In this document: positions 7,428 through 15,901 of the stretch, in pieces | Position numbering within the stretch: position 1 is the first letter of the stretch | Layout of the letters: the number at the start of each line of letters is the position of its first letter | NCBI GenBank assembly: GCA_003166855.1 | Contig: PMUM01000083.1 | Location: 1-32,478, forward strand | DNA length: 32,478 bases | Source of the DNA: Acidobacteriaceae bacterium | GTDB taxonomy: Bacteria; Acidobacteriota; Terriglobia; Terriglobales; Acidobacteriaceae | Reading direction: 5' to 3' | Notes under the pieces: model-generated | The model's input: the letters and a program-made list of their open reading frames with translations, nothing else | Told to the model about the DNA's origin: nothing | Databases searched by the model: none | Position numbers and translations under genes: made by a program

Positions 7428-9359
7428 TCAAGCACCGCTGCTGTGAAGAGCGGCGAAAGGTTCGCGGATGCCGACAAAGTACGTTGAACCCAGTGAGGCC
7501 GTCAGAGATCGGCTTTCCTCAAACTCGATGGTACGAAGCAGTCGCTCCTGGTCGTGAAGTCCCTTGCGGATCACATAGGTCACTCGTTCCTCGTCGAGGT
7601 CGATTACCAGAACGCTGCCACAACGGATCGAGTGGGTCTGCCCATTGTGTTCCATCGTCTCGGTCTGCACCAGTGTGATGAACACCTGGTTGAGGGCGCG
7701 CCCATCCCCTCTCTGGCGCCGCGCCTCACGAATAGACTTGACGAAAAAGACCGGTGCGCCTCCGGAAAGCTTCACACCCGGAGGCGGCGAGAATCCAGAC
7801 AGCGCCAACCCCGTCAGTGTTTGAAGGATTAATGCCTTGATCACCTGGTTCTGTATCGCCGCGTGCAGGTCCGCCTGGATTCCCCGGCTCATACTCCATA
7901 TCGCCTCGCGGCTGGTCAGGTAACGCAATTTGTCCACGTGCGTGCGCAGGTGAATGTTCGAAATGAATAGCTTAAGCCTGTCTTCCATTTCCCCGGGAGC
8001 CAGCGTAGGATCCTCGCCCGGCCGCGTCCACCGCAGGCTGTCTTCTGAGAGCGTCCGCACATTGTTCGGATAGATTCCCCGGCGCCGGAACGCCTCGATG
8101 AACGCTACGCGGTAGCGATGCTGATCGTCGGGGAAGAGATCCATGTCAGAGGTGATGAGCGCACGCAGGTACTCACCGAAGGTCAAATCGACAGGCGGGC
8201 AGTAATCTAATGCGCGAATACATATGTTTAGGACATGGCCGGCAGATTTCGCGGCTTCCTGTGCCAATCGATTCGATAGATCGGGATGAAGTTCGCCCTG
8301 TGGAAGTACCCCAGTGCCTCCACTCGCAAGTCGGAGCAGATCACGCGACCGGTTTTGATAGATCGAAAGAAAAGCATCGAACACGGCCGCGACAAGAATG
8401 GCACCGCGCTCATGCACTTTCGTAGTACGGTCCAACTCCGCGGGATCCGGTGTCAAACGAACCCATTTCCCGATCGCCGGATCGTATTTGCCGATAGCGT
8501 CCCGCAAGGCCCCGTGCGTTCCCCGGGCATGCCCGACCTGAGCCGCCAACTGGGCCAGAAGATTTTCCGTGCGCAAGTCTCCTCGCGTCTTCGCGATCTG
8601 GTGCCTGAGCACCTCGGGGAAAGTGAAGTGCTGAAAGAGCGCCACGATATCCGCGAAGGCCTCGTGAAATGCCAAAACGTCTTGATTCGTAGGTTCCAAG
8701 AAATGTTCATGGAACCCATCGAGCAGAGCATGAGTCGTTTCGTGAGCGACGACGTCGTGGGAAAGACAAGTGAACACCATGCCGCCGGGAAACTGACCAG
8801 AGGTTCGATCCTCGGTCGCGGGAAAATAGCCGAAGAGAAGCGCTCCTTTGCGGCGACTGTAATAAGCGTTGGCCATCCGCAAAGCGTGCGGATAGATGCG
8901 TAGTCTGGGTACAAACTGATCCGTCAAGGGGGCGCCGCTTTCTCGATTATGTTGATCGGTCCAAAAAGCCTTCCGCCCCAGAGCGCGCTCGAACCGGTCG
9001 ATCGTCGTCATTGCGACCGCATAGGCCATTTGCTGATGAAACTGCGGGTTGCCTTCCGATGGTGCCAAGCCATTTTGAGCGAGGACTCGCTCATCGTTCA
9101 GATCGACAGGCGCGTAGAAGCAACCGCTCGGCGGGTCGTAGTCCACTACCTCGATGTATTCTCCGACCGGACCAGGAGAGACCTCTTCCCAGGGAATTTT
9201 GTAGGTGATCTCGCTGACCAGAGCGGTTTCGAGCTGAGTCGCCAAGGTCGGATCAAAACCGTAGCCACGCAACAAACGGTGCGTGGGCGCAAGAGGCTGC
9301 GAAGCCACGTGCCGCGCCGCCTCTGTGGTCCCCTGCTTCAGTTTGCTATTTATCGCCAT
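7428..9359 (-). CDS. cytosolic thermolysin-like (gluzincin) metalloprotease
   Basis: A 643-aa protein with a thermolysin-type active site: HETTH at 206-210 (two His ligands, Glu207 the general base), then HEAFAD at 232-237 with the third ligand Glu233. The spacing is that of M4-like gluzincins. Downstream, ERGAILVAAVFDAF matches the conserved helix that usually carries the second catalytic region. It lacks the signal peptide and prodomain of secreted M4 enzymes, so it probably acts in the cytosol. The C-terminal ~180 residues form an additional domain of unknown function. The ATG follows GAGGAACG. It sits in the middle of the operon between a 276-aa unknown and an MBL protein. In such company a proteolytic activator or effector role is plausible, but that is inference. 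Confidence 0.8.
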   Translation of the reverse strand: MAINSKLKQGTTEAARHVASQPLAPTHRLLRGYGFDPTLATQLETALVSEITYKIPWEEVSPGPVGEYIEVVDYDPPSGCFYAPVDLNDERVLAQNGLAPSEGNPQFHQQMAYAVAMTTIDRFERALGRKAFWTDQHNRESGAPLTDQFVPRLRIYPHALRMANAYYSRRKGALLFGYFPATEDRTSGQFPGGMVFTCLSHDVVAHETTHALLDGFHEHFLEPTNQDVLAFHEAFADIVALFQHFTFPEVLRHQIAKTRGDLRTENLLAQLAAQVGHARGTHGALRDAIGKYDPAIGKWVRLTPDPAELDRTTKVHERGAILVAAVFDAFLSIYQNRSRDLLRLASGGTGVLPQGELHPDLSNRLAQEAAKSAGHVLNICIRALDYCPPVDLTFGEYLRALITSDMDLFPDDQHRYRVAFIEAFRRRGIYPNNVRTLSEDSLRWTRPGEDPTLAPGEMEDRLKLFISNIHLRTHVDKLRYLTSREAIWSMSRGIQADLHAAIQNQVIKALILQTLTGLALSGFSPPPGVKLSGGAPVFFVKSIREARRQRGDGRALNQVFITLVQTETMEHNGQTHSIRCGSVLVIDLDEERVTYVIRKGLHDQERLLRTIEFEESRSLTASLGSTYFVGIREPFAALHSSGA

Positions 9360-9395
9360 CGTTCCTCGTTAGAGATGAATCATAAGAGAGGGTAG

Positions 9396-10226
9396 TTATC
9401 GTTGAGCGCCTTTGCGCTTGCCACTTTGCTTTGACCCTTTCGCGCGTCTAGGCGGTCGAGCCGGCCTGGCCGCTTTCGACACGCTCGCTTCGCGGATGTG
9501 AAAGATCTCTGTCTGGTTGGCGGCCAGGGCAAACGGCCCGGGAGGTTCATAGGCGGCAAACGACGGCTGCGCGGCAAATTTACGAGCCTTCTTGATCTCC
9601 TTTTCGATTTGGTCTCCCTTCCAAGACACGACGCCAACGTAACGAGGCGCATTGACCACCGCTTTACCATCCTCTGTAAGTGACACGGAGACGCTGGCAT
9701 TGGCTTTGAAGAGCCCTTCGACCTCCGGAAGGCTGAGAGTCACGGCAGCTCCCTTACTGTTATGAAAGGCGTAGGTGAACGTTGCCGCTTTCAAGGCCGC
9801 CACCACGGTGAGGTTGTTCTTGTCCAGGATGTCGCGCAGGCATGAGTCACGTTTGTGATCCACCAGAAAGTCGATGAGAGCGCCGGTCGCGATGGTTTCG
9901 TGCTGCAGACCTCCCATCACCACGATTGCACTGCTCACGCTTTTTGCCTCGAGCCCTGCTTTAGCTTTTCCGAGGCTGAAGATTGTCTCGAGGAAACTCA
10001 CAATTCCCTTGAGATTGAATTCGAATTCGCGCTGAAATTGAAGTGTGTCCACCGCGTGATCCTCTGTGACCTTCAACGGCGGATTGGGCAGGCAAGTCCC
10101 GGGATCCCGGACGATGAACAGTTGGCCGTCATGAAAGGAGTAGATCGTGGAGGGCCCCGAATTCTCGCGCGGGAGGGGCAGCGCGGTGTATTTCGCTTTA
10201 GCTAACACTTTCTCGAGATCTGCCAT
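9396..10226 (-). CDS. uncharacterised 276-aa protein with basic C-terminal tail
   Basis: I do not recognise the family with confidence. The body (residues 1-200) is predicted alpha/beta and begins MADLEKVLAKAKYTALPLPR. It has a hydrophobic stretch FNLKGIVSFLETIFSL and beta-rich segments in the second half (VSVSLTEDGKAVV, then YVGVVSWKG). The last ~35 residues are Arg/Lys/Ala/Pro-rich (RPARPPRRAKGSKQ and on), clearly a disordered basic tail. There is no signal peptide. The general layout (Y.LPLPR opening, helices, beta strands, short removable tail, protease next door) recalls bacterial gasdermins. That is a layout impression, not a detected homology, and the N-terminal Cys lipidation site typical of those proteins is absent. 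The ATG at 10226 follows CGGAG with 5-nt spacing; a TTG at 10244 is the alternative. Confidence 0.65.
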   Translation of the reverse strand: MADLEKVLAKAKYTALPLPRENSGPSTIYSFHDGQLFIVRDPGTCLPNPPLKVTEDHAVDTLQFQREFEFNLKGIVSFLETIFSLGKAKAGLEAKSVSSAIVVMGGLQHETIATGALIDFLVDHKRDSCLRDILDKNNLTVVAALKAATFTYAFHNSKGAAVTLSLPEVEGLFKANASVSVSLTEDGKAVVNAPRYVGVVSWKGDQIEKEIKKARKFAAQPSFAAYEPPGPFALAANQTEIFHIREASVSKAARPARPPRRAKGSKQSGKRKGAQR

Positions 10227-10250
10227 CCATGCTCCGTGAATCAAGAACTT

Positions 10251-11081
10251 TCAGACGTGGCTGTAGCTCACCTCAACCTGGTTCCCGTCGGTTTCGATCG
10301 TGACGTGATAGTGCTCGTCGGTGCGATATGTGGGCGTGTGCGCCGAGAGAGCACTTATTACTTTGGGATCAGGGTGGCTGAACGGACGAAGATGGCTGCT
10401 GATCGCCACCTTGGTTGTTTTGGAAATGTTATTAAGCCAGGGAGTGGTCCCCGTTGCAGTAAAAGTACCGTTTGCGGATCCGTGATGAGGCACCTTGAAG
10501 AATCCGGTGTTTTTGGGAATCTGGGCGGCAACCTGCGTCCACACCGCATCGGCCTCGGCGTCGCCGGTCAATACGAAAGATAACTGCCCGAGAGTAATGG
10601 CCAACACCACAGAATTGTTGTTCTCGTTCGGCAGAATATTGCCAGGCCTGGGCCACATCACTTGCAGGGATGCAGGCCCGAACGATGGCAGAATCTTGCT
10701 CGTGTCCACTACATCGTACTGCCCGACCCTGCTCGATCGATTGGCATAGCGGAGCAAGTCGGCGAAAAATGCGGGCTGATTTGCCGGAGTCGAATACCAA
10801 AACCGCCTTGTGCCAAAGTCGCGAAGAATTTTCTTCAGTCCCTGGCCGTGATCTGCGTGGGCATGTGTCAGTAAGATCCACTCAAAGATCGGCGTAGCGG
10901 AGGGAACCGTAAGCCCCTTTTTCTCAAAGAACCGCTTCAGAAAGATGTAGGAAGAACGAAGCGTGGCGGTGTCGTTTGAATCAATCAGAGCGTAATAATC
11001 CGTGCCCGTGCTGTCTTGCGACTGCAGCAAGACAGAGTCGCCCCATCCGACGTCAATCAGGGTTGCTCGAAGTTTGCTCAT
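10251..11081 (-). CDS. ComEC-like metallo-beta-lactamase-fold hydrolase
   Basis: A 276-aa single-domain MBL protein. Its motifs follow the soluble ComEC domain closely: LIDVGWGDSVLL at the N-terminus, LIDS, THAHADH (His73, His75, Asp77, His78), NNNSVVLAI, FVLTGDAEAD and FKVPHHGSANGT. No membrane segments or signal peptide. Its stop is 4 bp upstream of the next ORF's alternative TTG start, and its own ATG directly abuts the stop of the 205-aa gene, so it is clearly operonic. It belongs to a different MBL size class from the 520-aa protein in the same operon. Nuclease or phosphodiesterase activity is known for relatives; the actual substrate here is unknown. Confidence 0.85.
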   Translation of the reverse strand: MSKLRATLIDVGWGDSVLLQSQDSTGTDYYALIDSNDTATLRSSYIFLKRFFEKKGLTVPSATPIFEWILLTHAHADHGQGLKKILRDFGTRRFWYSTPANQPAFFADLLRYANRSSRVGQYDVVDTSKILPSFGPASLQVMWPRPGNILPNENNNSVVLAITLGQLSFVLTGDAEADAVWTQVAAQIPKNTGFFKVPHHGSANGTFTATGTTPWLNNISKTTKVAISSHLRPFSHPDPKVISALSAHTPTYRTDEHYHVTIETDGNQVEVSYSHV

Positions 11082-11699
11082 TTAAGAACCGCCTGACGAC
11101 CGATCATGGCCTGGCCTGGTGCGTAGTTGAAGTTCGGGGTTCTTCGGAGCACTGTTTTGCGCGCCTGAAATCTGTTCGGCGACCCAGCTTCCGAATGCCC
11201 GCGTCTCTTCCGGAGAGAAGACCACCGGCGGCAGCTCTTTGCACTGTAGCTCAAACTGCCGTTGATTGGATTGGCCGTCGCGAAAACGGAACGCCTCGTT
11301 AAACAACTCATTCGTGACGCGGTAAACATCCCCCACCTGCACAGAAGCGGAAAACAGAAAGCGCGGCAGCCATAGGTCGGCAAAATTGATGAGGAGAAAA
11401 GCCTGCTTCTCTACCTGTTGGAACAGCTGGTCTACGAGATTGTAGTTGCTGAATCGCGGCGCGCCGAACGGCTGCTGAACAATACCGACAAGTTCCAGGA
11501 GCAAGAAGGGTGCGACCTGGTTGTTGAGCCTGATTTGCCAACCAGGGCTGGGATCATCGCACTCAATAGACATGTAGCTGCACCGCACCATTTGAAAATA
11601 GGGCCGGTCCGCTGTTTCAACAAAAATCGGAACATCGGGACTGTGCGGCGATGCCATGAGATTGCTTCTCGATGGTGGATACTGAACGTCAGACATCAT
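11082..11699 (-). CDS. uncharacterised 205-aa protein
   Basis: I do not recognise this protein. It has no signal peptide or membrane helix. The middle is hydrophobic and probably folded (PFLLLELVGIV, QAFLLINFADLWLPRFLFSA), and the last ~35 residues are polar and likely disordered. The ATG overlaps the stop of the upstream giant gene by 4 bp (ATGA) and the stop abuts the ATG of the MBL gene at 11081. It is therefore locked between the two in one transcription unit. The tight coupling suggests it forms a complex with one of them or acts as a chaperone or adaptor; that is inference from position only. Confidence 0.7.
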   Translation of the reverse strand: MMSDVQYPPSRSNLMASPHSPDVPIFVETADRPYFQMVRCSYMSIECDDPSPGWQIRLNNQVAPFLLLELVGIVQQPFGAPRFSNYNLVDQLFQQVEKQAFLLINFADLWLPRFLFSASVQVGDVYRVTNELFNEAFRFRDGQSNQRQFELQCKELPPVVFSPEETRAFGSWVAEQISGAQNSAPKNPELQLRTRPGHDRSSGGS

Positions 11700-14600
11700 T
11701 GCTTCACAACATCAATAGGTAGCTGAACAGTTTTATTCGGGTTTCCTTTAATCTTGGCATTCAACTCCTTGTGGCCTGGCAGTTTTGTGACATCGGTGGT
11801 GATCGCGACATCCAAAGACTTCTTCTCGGCATTGTAGGTCGCGACGAGCTTCGATGTTTCGAAAGTCACCGAACTCGGATCGATCGTCGACAGATCGCCG
11901 CCGACAAAGCTCACAATCCCGCTATCGGCGACTCGCAGGTAGCCGGGTGTTGGCGATGGTTTGGAGGTGTCCGCCTTTGGCAAGGCCAAGTCCCACTCAA
12001 CCCACGAATCGTCGATTGGGAATCTCGGCGGAGCCGTACCGGAGAGCAGGAAACGGATAGCTTTTGCGTCTCCAAGGTCTGATTTATCCGCCGTCAGCAC
12101 GGCCACACTCTTCGTTATCACATCAAACTGCACGTCGTCCGTTCGATCCTCGTTGCCGATCCAGATTCTTAAGCACGGTCTGTCTCTAGTCGCAACGGCC
12201 GGCGGAATCACACACAGCGGCAAAAGCTTGTCAAAATCGTAGCCACTGATCTCAAAGAAGCTGGTTGTGCCGGCCTTGGGGGCTCCTGTCGCCGGCGGAT
12301 CGTCCGGTTTGGGAGGATACGTCGAGGATGTAGCGAGGGCGCTGAACATGGGGTAAAAGTCCACGTCCCCCCCTTTTTCCAAATCGTCCCAGCGCAGATC
12401 TCGGACCAAGAAACTCTGTGCGTTCCTGACATCGGACGTAGGCGCCACAAATCGGTAAGTGCATACGACCTTGCTGCCATCGGGCTGGCCTGCACAGCGC
12501 TGGTGCGAGAATGGACTTTCTTTCACACCATAAGCTTGATTAGCGATCAGAACGAGCGGCTTCGGCATGCCATCTCGCTGACTCTGCCTGTCAGGGAGCC
12601 TGTAACTCTCACCAAGCTTGAGCAACAGTTCCATTCGTGAATTGCCGTCCGGATTAGGTATTGCGCGCAGGCTCGCGTCTATTTTGCATTCTGCGTTGTC
12701 CCTCGTTTCAATCCCAAACGGCACTTTTTGACCATTTTGACCCACCAGAGTCAACGGTCCGGCCTCCAATAGATCATGCGCACTGCCAAACAACTCCACA
12801 CTGCTGCCATCGAACGTCAGTGGAGTGAGATTGTTGGCTCCAGCAAGAACACTGACGCCAGACGAGTAGAAGTTACCGGTTCCCGTTAACTTAACTTGGC
12901 CGGCTCCAAGGTCGGTCATACTAACGTTATAAATTGATGGCGTGTTCACCAACGCGATTCCAGTGCTATCCGGAACCACGCTGCAACTGCTGCTATATAC
13001 GGCGCCAACCTCCTGGCGCTTGGGGTCGTAGGCCCTCCAGCGGGTCTGAATGTAAACGGTTGGCCTGAAATCCGTATGATCGAAGCTCGTGGGAAGAGCC
13101 AATTGTGCAAATACCTGTCTTTGTCCTCCCCGAACATATTCCTGTCCGAGAACAGGTCTAAATTGCCATCCAAAGATGATGGTCTTCGACAATCGGCCGA
13201 GATCGTCGACTCCTTTGAAATTTGGACACCCACTCAGCTCACCCCAACCCCCAAAATCAAGAACACTCTTCGTTACGTCGTGCAGGGATTGCTGCCAGGG
13301 GCGATCCAAACCCTTAGTCTCCTCGATGGGATTCGGAAACTGAAGAGCCAAGGTATCCGCTTCTTGCGCGAGGTAAAGACGGTCTTTGGATTTTCCGGTG
13401 TTTACCCCGACCGATACTGGTGCGACCGCAACGCCACCTCCGAATGAGTTCTGATGGCTCGTGATTTTGGCTACGTTATAAGTCTTCTCGGAAGGCAATA
13501 AGGTCATGATGCTGGGCGCATCCTCGCCGGCATTGGGTACCATCACGATTCGAACCTCCGCAATCGCGTGCCTGAACTGACGAGGTGGATCAATCGAGAC
13601 GGCGAATCCCACGGTCGTTTGCTGACGCGTCGCAACCGCTCGCGAGTTGCGCAGCAGGTATTGATCGGAGAGAGCACCCTGAAGCAGCAGTCGGAGCGTT
13701 GTGATCTGCGCGTTTAGCTCCACCTGCTGGGTGAGAATATCGGCACTCGCGATTCCAATATTAGTGGGCGCAGCCAAAGCGGTTGATGCGGGAGCTACGG
13801 GAACAGTGCCGGCAAAACTCTGGTTTGCTGTGGTCGTGCTGTTCTGTTGGGCGGAGGTTACGCCCGATGTCTGCTGAGTTGTGGTCGGATTGTTTGTCGT
13901 TGTATTAATGGCCTGCGTTGCAGAAGGCGGCCCGCTCACGGTCTGCGACGTGGTAGGAATGGCGTTGCAGCCAAAAGTGGTTCCGCTCCCGTAGCTCGGG
14001 AGAGTGCCATCGGGACATTGCAATGTCACAGTAGTTGCGGCCGTGCCCGGGGTTGACGAATTGACGGCTGTGGAAGCATTTCCATTCAATCCGCTCGTAA
14101 CGGTATTAGTGACGGCGGGAACGGGCGTAGTCGTAATTTGGGCACTCAGGAACGACGTGTCCCGGGTGACGCCCTGCAGATTTCCGAGGGCGGCTGTGAT
14201 AGACGCCGCGTTAAATCCCGAGATCGTGCTTAACTGTGTGGCCGTATCGTTCAGCATCTTTCTGAGGGCAGTAACGTCGAAAAGCTTCGCCTTGCCGACC
14301 ATGATCCCATTCGCTTTATAGTCATCTTCATTGCTTAGAAGAGGCGGCCACATCGTCAGGAAAGTTCGGTCTCCCTTGTCCACCGAATAAAAACGACAGC
14401 TATCGGTTTTGCGGAACCAGTCGATCCGCCATGCATCGCCGCCGGGTTCGAACAGGAATGGGCCGCGATGTTGATCGACTTTCGATCCGTTCACCGCGTA
14501 TATGGAATCGGGATCGTTAAAAACGTCAGGGAATATTTGGAGTCGACCCTTATCGTCGATTTGCATTCCCACTTTCAATGAGTGTGACTCTGGATCTCTG

Positions 14601-15451
14601 AAGACAAGGAATTGCTTCGTACAGTTCGCCGCATACAGACCCTGGGGGCATTTTGCGTTCGAGTCCCTAACCTGAAGCCCAAAGACAGAAAAGCCGGACT
14701 GCTGTAACTCCCATTGAGGCTGTTGCGCGAGATCCACTACTTTGCCGTCGCCCTCATAGATCAAGATATGATGGCCGGTATCCTTGGCTTTAACGATAAA
14801 ATCCGGCTCCGGTGTAAACGCGAAATTCGTCACAAGGGTAGTGGTCAGATCGCGCAAAGGCGCAGAGACACTTAATTCTTCGGTGTTGTTTGTTTGTTTT
14901 TGTTTTCGGATGACCAGCTGCGCTGTCTGTCCCGCTGTCACGACTTCGGCCACCGCATCCGTGCGTGCGCGATTAATTTGTTCTGCGATCTGTTTCAGGG
15001 TTTGATTGCTGATCGCGATGGTGGTTGCCGGGCTACTCCCCACTTTGGTCGTGAGGCTCCCCGTGAACGCATCGTCTGGGCCCGATTGAGCGCGAACCTG
15101 CCGAACAACCGTCGTAACGTTGAGATATTGATTCAAATCGGGAGCCGGTTGCTGGGCTCCCGCGTACACGCAGCTAACAGCTGCTGCTAAACATAGCCTT
15201 GCGACACAGACAATCCGAAGCCAGACGGCACTCCCTGGCGGACAGGCGTCCTCAGGCTGCTTCGGGAGTGACGTATCAACGCAAGCTAGTCGAGGGTTCT
15301 CGTCGAGTTCCAGGACCCGAGCGCCCGGAAGAGAATTGAACACACGCCCCAGAAAGCAGAGGGAGCACTCGAGCGATTCTTGAATGGCCTGGCGTGTACT
15401 CAAGGCAACGCGAGAGAAATGAAAGGAGAATGCGATCGGGTTGGCGGCCAT
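11696..15451 (-). CDS. large exported protein of unknown function, first gene of the operon
   Basis: An open frame up to 15586, with the ATG at 15451 (behind AGAGAGG) giving about 1251 aa. A secretory segment sits well inside the N-terminus (IVCVARLCLAAAVSCVYAGA), so the true start may be still later. After it comes a short stretch like the flagellin/FliD IN motif (TLKQIAEQINRARTDAVAEV, then TAQLVIRKQ). Later features are a Thr/Gln/Ala-rich linker at about half length (TTTNNPTTTQQTSGVT and similar), a long helix with TQQVELNAQITTLRLLLQGA, and C-terminal beta-rich parts. The latter include an IPT/TIG-like repeat (NVSMTDLGAGQVKLTGTGNF). I cannot name a family. It may be a surface or periplasmic structural protein heading an operon whose middle members look cytosolic. 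It overlaps the next gene by 4 bp. Confidence 0.65.
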   Translation of the reverse strand: MAANPIAFSFHFSRVALSTRQAIQESLECSLCFLGRVFNSLPGARVLELDENPRLACVDTSLPKQPEDACPPGSAVWLRIVCVARLCLAAAVSCVYAGAQQPAPDLNQYLNVTTVVRQVRAQSGPDDAFTGSLTTKVGSSPATTIAISNQTLKQIAEQINRARTDAVAEVVTAGQTAQLVIRKQKQTNNTEELSVSAPLRDLTTTLVTNFAFTPEPDFIVKAKDTGHHILIYEGDGKVVDLAQQPQWELQQSGFSVFGLQVRDSNAKCPQGLYAANCTKQFLVFRDPESHSLKVGMQIDDKGRLQIFPDVFNDPDSIYAVNGSKVDQHRGPFLFEPGGDAWRIDWFRKTDSCRFYSVDKGDRTFLTMWPPLLSNEDDYKANGIMVGKAKLFDVTALRKMLNDTATQLSTISGFNAASITAALGNLQGVTRDTSFLSAQITTTPVPAVTNTVTSGLNGNASTAVNSSTPGTAATTVTLQCPDGTLPSYGSGTTFGCNAIPTTSQTVSGPPSATQAINTTTNNPTTTQQTSGVTSAQQNSTTTANQSFAGTVPVAPASTALAAPTNIGIASADILTQQVELNAQITTLRLLLQGALSDQYLLRNSRAVATRQQTTVGFAVSIDPPRQFRHAIAEVRIVMVPNAGEDAPSIMTLLPSEKTYNVAKITSHQNSFGGGVAVAPVSVGVNTGKSKDRLYLAQEADTLALQFPNPIEETKGLDRPWQQSLHDVTKSVLDFGGWGELSGCPNFKGVDDLGRLSKTIIFGWQFRPVLGQEYVRGGQRQVFAQLALPTSFDHTDFRPTVYIQTRWRAYDPKRQEVGAVYSSSCSVVPDSTGIALVNTPSIYNVSMTDLGAGQVKLTGTGNFYSSGVSVLAGANNLTPLTFDGSSVELFGSAHDLLEAGPLTLVGQNGQKVPFGIETRDNAECKIDASLRAIPNPDGNSRMELLLKLGESYRLPDRQSQRDGMPKPLVLIANQAYGVKESPFSHQRCAGQPDGSKVVCTYRFVAPTSDVRNAQSFLVRDLRWDDLEKGGDVDFYPMFSALATSSTYPPKPDDPPATGAPKAGTTSFFEISGYDFDKLLPLCVIPPAVATRDRPCLRIWIGNEDRTDDVQFDVITKSVAVLTADKSDLGDAKAIRFLLSGTAPPRFPIDDSWVEWDLALPKADTSKPSPTPGYLRVADSGIVSFVGGDLSTIDPSSVTFETSKLVATYNAEKKSLDVAITTDVTKLPGHKELNAKIKGNPNKTVQLPIDVVKQ

Positions 15452-15901
15452 TCCAGGGACCTCTCTTGGTCTCAAGTGAACAACCGACGTGAGTCCCCCG
15501 AGTCGCAGCTCCGCTTTAAGGATGCAAGCGTGCCACATCGTTCGGTTGACAACGGCACACACACCAGCTATTCGTGAGACCGGCAATTAGAAGCCCCCTC
15601 GGACGTGAAGCTTAGGCAAGCTCACTCTTCCGTCTGCCGGATCGCCTTCGAAAATAGCCTTTCAGGTTTGGAATGTCAATAGACAGCATGAGGATACTCA
15701 GGCCGGTAGAGGTAACGAGGAATGTTGGGACTACAACGAAACGAATGTCGTATTGCCGTTGGTCGTTAGAGTTGGAAGGCCGCGGACTAATGAAAATAAG
15801 AGACGTGCTTTTCGTCCTTTATCACCACAGACTAAAGACAGAGCCTGGTTACCATGGCTCGCGTCCACGAAGCGTGGTAACTTAGGCGAACGCTACGTCG
15901 A
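15452..15901. other. divergent intergenic region between the large operon and the third MBL gene
   Basis: About 450 bp (315 bp if the longer ORF start at 15586 is used) holding no convincing gene. It must contain the promoters of both the minus-strand operon and the plus-strand MBL gene. A hairpin-forming inverted repeat, GTTACCA (15848-15854) with TGGTAAC (15875-15881), lies in the likely leader of the MBL gene, 20 bp before its ATG. I could not place -35/-10 boxes with confidence. Confidence 0.4.
15848..15881 (+). promoter_or_regulatory. inverted repeat in the leader of the third MBL gene
   Basis: A perfect 7-bp inverted repeat, GTTACCA and TGGTAAC, with a 20-nt GC-rich loop that can pair further (CGC with GCG). 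It ends 20 bp before the ATG at 15902. It could be an operator or an RNA hairpin affecting translation; neither is proven. Confidence 0.35.

Noticed and set aside
6920-7678. 252-aa plus-strand frame across the MBL/protease junction
   Set aside because: It lies opposite two well-supported minus-strand genes with recognisable catalytic motifs; it has no coherent domain of its own.
13800-14100. Possible CRISPR-like or tandem DNA repeat in the Thr/Gln-rich part of the giant gene
   Set aside because: The repetitiveness is amino-acid composition (Thr, Asn, Gln codons), without regular repeat and spacer units.
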